From IMG/VR virus record IMGVR_UViG_3300036828_001341, positions 1 to 24,058 of that record: 24,058 bases of DNA. One strand, given 5' to 3'. Numbering within the stretch: position 1 is the first letter of the stretch; each line of letters begins with the position of its first letter. This document shows, piece by piece, positions 1 through 5,290 of the stretch. This DNA is from a virus. The position numbers and the translations under genes are program-made. Below the pieces are notes generated by a model. It was not told the origin of the DNA, did not search any database, and worked only from the letters and a program-made list of their open reading frames with translations.

Positions 1-2
1 AC

Positions 3-332
3 TATTTCTTTTGTCCCGACCCGGGCTTTGATCCGTATTGCGCGCTGCCAAATGACTACTCGGCGGCGCTGCACCACCAGCCCAGCTTCGATGTCCCGCC
101 TGAGGGGCGTCCTGGGCCACCGGTACTGTTGGCTCCTGGGCTGCCGCCAGCCCTTGGGGCGCTCGCCGATCGAGCTATCCGCAATGCGCTGCGACCGCGC
201 TATCAGGCGCCGCCAGCCCCGCCGCCCCAGATGTCGATGGAGCAAGAGCGCGAGGCCATCATCCGCCAGGGCGAGGAGCATTGCCGTCGGTTCCCGCAGG
301 ACACGCAGGTGTGCCACCCACCGAAGCAATGA
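3..332 (+). CDS. Hypothetical proline-rich protein, 5'-truncated by window edge
   Basis: The reading frame is open from the left window edge to TGA at 330-332 (about 109 residues visible), so the true start lies outside. An internal TTG near 129 could also start translation. The middle is rich in proline and alanine. The C-terminal third is charged (a run of E, R and Q) and ends in a Cys-containing tail of the form EHCRRFP...VCHPP. The stop is 18 nt before the next plus-strand ATG and just upstream of that gene's ribosome binding site, so the two are probably co-transcribed. I do not recognise a functional domain. Coding status rests on the open frame and on the tight spacing to the next gene. 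Confidence 0.5.
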   Translation, partial: YFFCPDPGFDPYCALPNDYSAALHHQPSFDVPPEGRPGPPVLLAPGLPPALGALADRAIRNALRPRYQAPPAPPPQMSMEQEREAIIRQGEEHCRRFPQDTQVCHPPKQ

Positions 333-349
333 GAGGAAGGAACAAGCGA

Positions 350-625
350 ATGACGCAGGCCGAGTTTCTCAACGGGTTACGCATTTTATATTCGCTCGAC
401 AGCGATGAGGTCGGCGATATTCTCAACGGGTTACGCATTTTGCGATCGCTCGACAGCGATGAGGTCGGCGATCCAGATTGGTGGCCATCGTTTCGCGACG
501 ACCCCTACCGGTTCATGATGCACTGTAGCGACGCGCGCGCTGCACTGATCTGGGCCGCGATGAACAGGCGCGGTGAGTTGTTTTCAATGGAAACAACCTC
601 CGGTGTCAAACAATCAGCTTGCTAA
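350..625 (+). CDS. Small phage-associated protein with internal tandem duplication
   Basis: 91 residues. I chose ATG 350 because GAGGAAGG at 333-340 sits at normal Shine-Dalgarno distance. An upstream in-frame start at 281 would run through the preceding gene. The N-terminal part holds two near-identical 18-residue units (LNGLRIL.SLDSDEVGD), encoded by a 54-bp tandem duplication. The C-terminal part has a W-P-x-F-R-D-D-P-Y-R-F motif followed by C-x-D-A-R-A-x-x-I-W. That pattern resembles small hypothetical proteins I associate with prophages of Hyphomicrobiales, function unknown. Its 3' end overlaps the 3' end of the minus-strand hydrolase-like gene by 20 nt (convergent). Expression is separate from the minus-strand late operon. 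Confidence 0.6.
   Translation: MTQAEFLNGLRILYSLDSDEVGDILNGLRILRSLDSDEVGDPDWWPSFRDDPYRFMMHCSDARAALIWAAMNRRGELFSMETTSGVKQSAC
366..473 (+). repeat. 54-bp direct tandem duplication, in frame
   Basis: Two adjacent copies, about 366-419 and 420-473, differ at only a few bases around 389-391 versus 443-445. The period is 54 bp (18 codons), so the reading frame is kept and the encoded peptide is doubled. The low divergence suggests a recent event. Confidence 0.9.
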
Positions 626-1097
626 ACTCGGCCAGCGCGTCCTGCCAAACCTCGGGCGCGAAGTCCATCAACAAATGTACTTTGTTGCTGTCGTGTACCA
701 CGTCATAGCCGAGATTGGCGCCGGCACTACTGAGCGCACCGGGCCCGCGCCACAGCACTGACCGTTTGGTGTTCTTGTGATTGATCGGGGTATTGCGCCC
801 CAGTTGCGAGTCGGCGATCGAGAACAGCAGATCGAACGGCGCGTATTGCTGCAGCCACAGTGCCGCGGTATTGCCCAACGAATAGGCCAGCGCGCCGACC
901 GGCCGGTGCGCAGTGCGCGCGGTCGTCAGTCGCGCTTCCGCGAGGTAGGTTTGATCGTAGTTGAAACACTCGGCCTCAATGCCGAGGGCGCGCAATTTAT
1001 TGGCAGTGCGCCAGACTCCGGCCGACGTGATGGCGCCACCCCACGCCCAGATGCCGGTCGGTCCAGCGCCAAAGAAGCAGGCGGCATATGGTGTCAA
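606..1097 (-). CDS. Alpha/beta-hydrolase-like (lipase/esterase-like) protein
   Basis: 163 residues. The start is TTG at 1095-1097: the only in-frame codons before an upstream stop are non-starts, and AACAGG lies a suitable distance upstream. The N-terminus has a hydrophobic strand followed by FFGAG. Around residue 73 is A-Y-S-L-G-N, a nucleophile-elbow pattern (G/A-x-S-x-G). Asp96 and a late His (H135 or H141, in HLLMD) could complete a triad. This fits small phage/prophage alpha/beta-hydrolase-like proteins, but the first Gly of the GxSxG motif is Ala here. The gene is the last of the minus-strand lysis cluster, 12 nt after the coiled-coil gene. It could act on envelope lipid or polymer during lysis (inference) or be a non-lytic accessory enzyme. 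Confidence 0.55.
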   Translation of the reverse strand: MTPYAACFFGAGPTGIWAWGGAITSAGVWRTANKLRALGIEAECFNYDQTYLAEARLTTARTAHRPVGALAYSLGNTAALWLQQYAPFDLLFSIADSQLGRNTPINHKNTKRSVLWRGPGALSSAGANLGYDVVHDSNKVHLLMDFAPEVWQDALAEFSKLIV

Positions 1098-1109
1098 TGA
1101 TCGACCTGT

Positions 1110-1517
1110 TTATGGTTGGCGGTGCAGCTTCTGGTCGCGCAGGTGTTCCTGCAACAAGTGGTAGGTCTGGTCCAGCGCTTGGACCACGCGATCTACGCGA
1201 TCATCTTCACGTTTCAGGTGCCCGTCTAAACTCTCGTCCCGAGCGGCATTTGCGGTATTGACCACGTTCTGCTTGTCGTTAAGAGTACGCACAAACTCAT
1301 CAAGCCGAGCTAGCCGCGCGTCCAATTGTGCGAGGCGACCATCGGCCTCTCGAATGCGCACATCAACTTGTTGTTGTAAAGTGACGCGCGCATTGTGCTC
1401 GTTGGTCGCCCAAACGATCACACCCCCAAGCTGCACCAGCAACGCGATGATAATGCTGAGCGTGCTAAGGTTGGGGAGGCGTACTGTACGCCCGTTGCCA
1501 TTCGCGTCAGCCACCAC
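1110..1517 (-). CDS. Membrane-anchored coiled-coil protein (i-spanin/XhlA-like candidate)
   Basis: 135 residues. The start is GTG at 1515-1517, overlapping the holin-like gene end by 11 nt. A short polar N-terminus is followed by one transmembrane segment (about residues 17-37). After it comes a long charged helix with leucine heptads (about 44-82, RLAQLDARLARLDEF) and a second amphipathic helix up to the end. One N-terminal TM plus a periplasmic coiled coil, next to a holin and endolysins, is the topology of inner-membrane spanins (Rz type). However, no classic nested Rz1 lipoprotein frame was recognised. Hemolysin XhlA-like or tail-associated roles remain possible. Topology is well supported; the function is inferred from position. 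Confidence 0.6.
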   Translation of the reverse strand: MVADANGNGRTVRLPNLSTLSIIIALLVQLGGVIVWATNEHNARVTLQQQVDVRIREADGRLAQLDARLARLDEFVRTLNDKQNVVNTANAARDESLDGHLKREDDRVDRVVQALDQTYHLLQEHLRDQKLHRQP

Positions 1518-1833
1518 TTTTCCATTGGTCGCGCCCCACTACGTGCATGAACGCCGGATTGGCGTTGGCTAGTTGCTTGATCGAGGGGTACTCGTCGAGG
1601 ACCTGCTCCGGGACTTCCATCTTGATGCCGGGGCTGAGGCGCTTCACCGCCTGCAACTGCTGCGCCGGTGTGTGTGTCCACATCGACCAACCCAGGGAAG
1701 CGAGAGCCAGGGCGACGCCAATGATGCCGGGCACCCACTCGTCCTGAATCCAGCCCTTGGTCAGCAGCCAGCCACACAGGCCAGTGACCAGCCAGCGCAC
1801 GAATGAGTAGAGCTGGTCCTGGCTGAGTTTCAC
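1507..1833 (-). CDS. Putative holin (two-TM, Pam3-gp28-like)
   Basis: 108 residues. GTG at 1831-1833 overlaps the preceding gene's TGA in a GTGA junction. The first 52 residues form two hydrophobic helices (about 8-28 and 34-52). They are separated by a short K-G-W-x-x-D/E turn, a pattern I associate with the Pam3-gp28 family of putative phage holins (VRWLVTGLCGWLLTKGW, then VPGIIGVALALASLGW). A soluble C-terminal tail of about 55 residues follows, longer than in minimal holins. It lies among peptidoglycan hydrolase genes, as expected for a protein that permeabilises the inner membrane at lysis. A non-holin small membrane protein is the alternative. Confidence 0.7.
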   Translation of the reverse strand: MKLSQDQLYSFVRWLVTGLCGWLLTKGWIQDEWVPGIIGVALALASLGWSMWTHTPAQQLQAVKRLSPGIKMEVPEQVLDEYPSIKQLANANPAFMHVVGRDQWKSGG

Positions 1834-2297
1834 GTCTTGGCCCCATGCTGTGCCGCTTCCGCACTGGGCGTGCCCGACGCTGGCGCCGTCATGGCATGCG
1901 CATGGGCATCGGCCGCCACCTTGCCAAACAGATGATCCAGCGTCTCCGATCCGGCCCAGCCGTCCACGGTCAGACCATGTCCGCGCTGATAGGCCTCCAC
2001 CGCTTTGTGGGTACGGTCACCATAAATGCCGTCGGCCTTCACGTTGGCGCCATAGTGGTTAAGCATCTCTTGGAGTTGTTTGACGGAGACGCCAGTCATC
2101 GCTGGCGGGTGCTGCTGCGACTGCTGAGCTTCCGGGAAGATGGTCGCGTAAAGCGCTTGTGCCTGGGGCATCATCGCCATCAGCGACTGAATGTGCGGCA
2201 GCGCCCGCGCCTGCAGGTCGCGGATCTCGCCGAGGTGTTGGTAGGCACGCCACGCGGCCGGGATGTAATCGGACAAAGCCTGGATATTGGTGCTCAT
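1830..2297 (-). CDS. Peptidoglycan-binding domain protein
   Basis: 155 residues. ATG 2297 is preferred over longer frames because GGAGAG sits just upstream and the ATG overlaps the lipoprotein stop (ATGA). The N-terminal 65 residues are helical and Ala/Gln-rich with no signal peptide. Residues about 70-124 form a peptidoglycan-binding type 1 domain (PF01471-like), with KQLQEML, ADGIYGDRTHKAVEAYQ and LTVDGWAGSETL, the usual D-G-x-x-G-x-x-T pattern seen twice. The C-terminus is low complexity (Ala/His). No catalytic domain is visible. It may target a lytic partner to the wall or be a structural component. A second such domain is present in the GH108 protein nearby. Confidence 0.75.
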   Translation of the reverse strand: MSTNIQALSDYIPAAWRAYQHLGEIRDLQARALPHIQSLMAMMPQAQALYATIFPEAQQSQQHPPAMTGVSVKQLQEMLNHYGANVKADGIYGDRTHKAVEAYQRGHGLTVDGWAGSETLDHLFGKVAADAHAHAMTAPASGTPSAEAAQHGAKT

Positions 2298-2689
2298 GTC
2301 TTGCTCTCCGGGACCAAGGTGCCGTGCACCTGAACTCCGTTGACGGTGACGTCGAGAGTCCGCTCTTTCAGCGGTTCGCCGGGCTTGGTTGAGCTTTTCA
2401 GCATCGCCTGCTGCGCGGTCACGGCCTTGCAGACATCGGCGACCAGCGCCGAGCCGACCGCAACACCGACCGTGGCGGCAGCGCCCGCAGCTGGATTGAT
2501 CGTGCTGGTGATTGTCGCCGCGAGCGACGCGATGCTCTCGATAGTCGGCACATAGTTGCAGGTGGTCTTGATGGAGTTCTGGATCTGCTCCAGCGTGAGA
2601 GTGGCGTCGGGCGCTTGGCCGTTCTGCGAACACGCGACCAGTGCGGCCAGCGCGATAGCAGCGGCGGTCCCCTTGAGGTAGGACAGCAT
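2294..2689 (-). CDS. Small lipoprotein of the lysis region
   Basis: 131 residues. I place the start at ATG 2689, not the upstream ATG 2707, because GGAG lies 7 nt before it and the upstream one would overlap the previous gene. The N-terminus is a type II signal peptide: Lys, hydrophobic core, then lipobox LVAC with Cys20, so the mature protein should be a lipoprotein. The remainder has two more Cys and a long Ala/Gly/Val-rich hydrophobic stretch (roughly residues 50-85), then a short beta-like end (LDVTVNGVQVHGTLV). An outer-membrane spanin (Rz1) role is tempting given its neighbours, but it is longer than Rz1 and not proline-rich. Function unassigned. Confidence 0.7.
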   Translation of the reverse strand: MLSYLKGTAAAIALAALVACSQNGQAPDATLTLEQIQNSIKTTCNYVPTIESIASLAATITSTINPAAGAAATVGVAVGSALVADVCKAVTAQQAMLKSSTKPGEPLKERTLDVTVNGVQVHGTLVPESKT

Positions 2690-2699
2690 GCTAGTACTC

Positions 2700-3485
2700 C
2701 TATGCATGTGATGGGATGGATAGTGCAGCTAAGTCGGTATCAAGTTGCGTTTCCGCCAAGAGTTCCGGGGTTTGACCTCCGGCCGTCAGATACTCCCGTG
2801 ATAAATAGATGATGACCTCGTCCAACTGTTCCATCATGAACACCGGGGTGATGGCGGTGGTGCGCCCCCAGCTGATACCGACCATATTGCCGCGCGAGTT
2901 CCGACCGACAACGGGCACATAATGGCCCCCGACAATCGGCGATCCACGCACCAAGCCCCACGGCTGTTTCTCATCGAACTGCGTCCCCTGCACTTGCTGC
3001 ATGCGAAAGCCGCAGCCGACCAAGCCAAAGGCAAAGGTCAGTTTGACGATCAGATCGAGCATGTGCTGGTCGTTGGTGATGGGAATGGTGGCGTAGGCCT
3101 TGATGAAATGCAGCGCGCCGTCTGCATCGGGCATGCCGGTGACGCGACGAAACTCCGCAGCTGCCTGCATGTCGGTGCCATCGTCGGTCGATGGCACGCC
3201 GGGAATATACCCGGTTTCCTGACTATAGACCTTGACGACGCTGTCTTCGGTGAAGCGCGGCCATGGCTTGCGCGTCGCCGCGCGGAAAATTTGCGTCTCG
3301 TGCGCAGCCCCGGCCCAAACACAATCCCCGCATGCATCATTCCCGAGTTCGCCGAACGGCCACGCGTTGTTGACGTGCCCGAACACGATCGGCGGCGTCG
3401 GTAGCCGGGCCAGATCCACATAGTTCATCGCCATGAACCTGATGGCGCCAGGGCGCGCCGGCTTCTTGCCGAAATAGTGGATCAA
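2700..3485 (-). CDS. Papain-like cysteine peptidase-fold protein
   Basis: 261 residues. Translation likely starts at TTG 3485. GGAG sits 8 nt upstream, and the TTGA junction overlaps the muramidase stop. The motif A-C-G-D-C-V-W-A-G-A (Cys52/Cys55) resembles the papain active-site block CGSCWA. GGHYVPVVG contains His188, and G-I-S-W-G follows near residue 205, matching the Cys...His...Asn/Ser-Trp-Gly order of C1-type folds. GTDMQAAAEF near residue 103 also fits a papain-like helix. Phages of this kind often carry such a protein near tail or lysis genes, with no experimentally settled role that I know of. It could be a protease or a peptidoglycan endopeptidase, or a structural relative. No signal peptide is seen. 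Confidence 0.55.
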   Translation of the reverse strand: MIHYFGKKPARPGAIRFMAMNYVDLARLPTPPIVFGHVNNAWPFGELGNDACGDCVWAGAAHETQIFRAATRKPWPRFTEDSVVKVYSQETGYIPGVPSTDDGTDMQAAAEFRRVTGMPDADGALHFIKAYATIPITNDQHMLDLIVKLTFAFGLVGCGFRMQQVQGTQFDEKQPWGLVRGSPIVGGHYVPVVGRNSRGNMVGISWGRTTAITPVFMMEQLDEVIIYLSREYLTAGGQTPELLAETQLDTDLAALSIPSHA

Positions 3486-4336
3486 TGTTCGTACTCCAAA
3501 TGAATGTCGCTGATGTTTTCGACACCCTTGGCCATGGTTTCCGGCTCCTCGGCCTCGAACAGCGTCAGCACGCCCGGCACCGGCGGCACGACTTCCGCCA
3601 GCTTGGCCATCGTGTGCTCGCCGATGATGCCGTCGACCTCGAGTTCGTACTCTTGTTGAAAGCGACGGGTAACGGCTTTAGTCTCGGGCCCCTCGAATCC
3701 GTCAACATCGAGATGCAGGTGATAGAGTTGATTGTATTCGCGCTGCGCCGTCTTCACGGTCGGGACGTGATCAGAGATGGTGTCATGCGCAGGCGACACC
3801 GGCTGGTCATTGGCAATGTTGTGACAGTAGCGCCGCAAGTCAGCGACGCGGGTTGACCAGCCGCCACGGAAGCGTGGCCAGATGGCGAGCCCCCGCAAGA
3901 ACGTCATGCGCTCATCGCACATACGGTCGACGAAGCGTGGCGCCGAGTAGTCGTTGATCGCTCTAACGAGGCCGTCGTCGAAGTTGTTGGAGCGCGGCCG
4001 ACCGGTGATCTTTTGTGCGATCCACACCGGCCGCAGCACGCCACTATTGATCCCGTAGTCGAGGATGACGCAATCGCTGCCCGCCTCCAACTCGTTGAAG
4101 CGATCCTTCTTTGCGTACTTCTGGGCATAAATCTCTTCGGCCGTCTGCAGCGACATGGCGCGCACGATCGGCGCCCAGGCGGCCATCGACTGCATCTTCC
4201 GCCCCATGTGTTGCGCGAGGTCGTAGCAGGTAATACCGGCTTTGGTCGGCCCGCCGGGATCGCCGGCATCCCACCCATAGCCGCCCTCGTACATCGAGAT
4301 CACGCGGCGAATAAACTTGTCATAGTTGGCTTGCAT
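3482..4336 (-). CDS. Endolysin: GH108 muramidase with peptidoglycan-binding domain
   Basis: 284 residues. ATG 4336 has GAGG upstream. Residues 1-180 match glycoside hydrolase family 108 (N-acetylmuramidase). The E-G-G-Y catalytic motif has Glu17, followed by GDPGGPT-AGIT, the central D-Y-G-I-N-S-G and a late GGW-RV. Residues about 193-247 form a peptidoglycan-binding repeat domain (VDGFEGPETKAV, VDGIIGEHTMAKL). The C-terminal 35 residues are acidic and look disordered. No signal peptide or SAR anchor is visible, so export would depend on the holin. It should cut the beta-1,4 MurNAc-GlcNAc bond of the host wall at lysis. It is followed by a 4-nt overlap with the papain-like gene and preceded by the M15 peptidase gene. 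Confidence 0.9.
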   Translation of the reverse strand: MQANYDKFIRRVISMYEGGYGWDAGDPGGPTKAGITCYDLAQHMGRKMQSMAAWAPIVRAMSLQTAEEIYAQKYAKKDRFNELEAGSDCVILDYGINSGVLRPVWIAQKITGRPRSNNFDDGLVRAINDYSAPRFVDRMCDERMTFLRGLAIWPRFRGGWSTRVADLRRYCHNIANDQPVSPAHDTISDHVPTVKTAQREYNQLYHLHLDVDGFEGPETKAVTRRFQQEYELEVDGIIGEHTMAKLAEVVPPVPGVLTLFEAEEPETMAKGVENISDIHLEYEH

Positions 4337-4342
4337 GAGACC

Positions 4343-4819
4343 TCATTCGTGCGCAAACTGGAAATGCATCGGGTCGTGCCGGATGCGAAAGTCACCGCCC
4401 CAGAACGCGCCTTCAGCCTTGAAGGCATCGATCACCGGTTGGGCCATATTGTGCGGATTGCTTGGCCGCGAATTCATTTCGTTGGCGTCAGGATCAAAAT
4501 CGACGGCGGCGCCAAACGCGTGCACGGACCAGCGCGACGAGCCGCGTACCGTGCGCGGGTTATAGGCACCGCCCCAGAGATGCATGCCAATGTCTTCGAT
4601 CGCGTCCTGCGATTGTTTGTAGTGCTGCCAGATGTTGTTGAGGATGCGGTGCATCGGCTCGATGCATTTCACGTGCATGGCAAAGCGCGGCACCACGTGA
4701 TGTGTGTCCCACGAGAACACCATGTGCCAGGGCACAATGACGTGACCAAGCTCAACCTTTCCCGGCTGCCCGTAAAACGCGATCAGACTGTGGGTGTCGT
4801 CGTGCGGCCAGAGCGACAT
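4343..4819 (-). CDS. M15-family peptidase (D-Ala-D-Ala carboxypeptidase/endopeptidase-like)
   Basis: 158 residues. I chose ATG 4819 because it forms a TGATG junction with the upstream stop and has GGGGG 9 nt before it; ATG 4828 would be too close to that site. The zinc motif S-x-H-x-x-G-x-A-x-D is present (Ser98, His100, Asp107). The late H-D-P-M-H-F supplies Asp149 and His152, so the M15 ligand set (His, Asp, His plus catalytic acid) is complete. Members hydrolyse peptide bonds in peptidoglycan stem peptides. With the muramidase 6 nt downstream, this suggests a two-enzyme lysis system, one cutting glycan and one cutting peptide. A tail-associated role cannot be excluded. Confidence 0.85.
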   Translation of the reverse strand: MSLWPHDDTHSLIAFYGQPGKVELGHVIVPWHMVFSWDTHHVVPRFAMHVKCIEPMHRILNNIWQHYKQSQDAIEDIGMHLWGGAYNPRTVRGSSRWSVHAFGAAVDFDPDANEMNSRPSNPHNMAQPVIDAFKAEGAFWGGDFRIRHDPMHFQFAHE

Positions 4820-5283
4820 CACCACCATCCCCCGTAATAGGGGTAGTAGGGCTGGCTTCCGTTTGGCACCGTCCACCACCACTGCGGCACGACAACCAAC
4901 GCATCTTCATAAGAAGAAGTTGGTGGAGGTGGCGGCGGTGGTGGCGGCGCGAATGCATTCGCATCAACCAGAACGAAGCCAACCCATGTCGTCGCGATCA
5001 TGTCGCTTATGGTCACGCGCAACGCATCGGAATATCGACCTGGATTGAGATCAACGGTGACCGAGTTGGGCACCAGGATATTGATCTGACCGCTAGTCGA
5101 TGGGCTCACGGTGGTGATCGTTGCGTCGGTCGTGACTTGATTGCCGTCGGGATCGAGCAACATCCATTCCAGCGTTGCGGCGGTCAGATCCAGAGGCGCG
5201 CCGGTGATGTCCGTCAACAAACCAGGTATCAGCCAATCATCGCCGGGAACCAGTTCGATATCGACGTGATGCGGGACCGCCAT
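4819..5283 (-). CDS. Small tail-region protein: beta-sandwich head, polyproline linker, aromatic tail
   Basis: 154 residues. ATG 5283 has AGG upstream. Residues 5-110 look all-beta: G-D-D-W near residue 14, then LTDITGAPLDLTAATLEW. This resembles small N-terminal domains of phage baseplate or receptor-binding accessory proteins. Residues 113-121 are nine consecutive prolines. The C-terminus is strongly aromatic, with WWW near 135-137 and a YYPYYGGWW end. The gene lies directly downstream (7 nt) of the giant fibre gene, so a virion accessory role, such as a fibre tip or chaperone, is plausible. I recognise no exact family, and the polyproline plus aromatic tail is unusual. Confidence 0.7.
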   Translation of the reverse strand: MAVPHHVDIELVPGDDWLIPGLLTDITGAPLDLTAATLEWMLLDPDGNQVTTDATITTVSPSTSGQINILVPNSVTVDLNPGRYSDALRVTISDMIATTWVGFVLVDANAFAPPPPPPPPPTSSYEDALVVVPQWWWTVPNGSQPYYPYYGGWW

Positions 5284-5290
5284 TTGTTAC

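Noticed and set aside
577-597. 7-bp perfect hairpin before the convergent ends, as a terminator
   Set aside because: The stem is AT-rich, lacks a following T run and lies within the coding region of the small plus-strand gene.
4013-4837. 274-aa plus-strand open frame
   Set aside because: It is antisense to the GH108 and M15 genes, both of which have clear catalytic motifs. A high-GC shadow frame.
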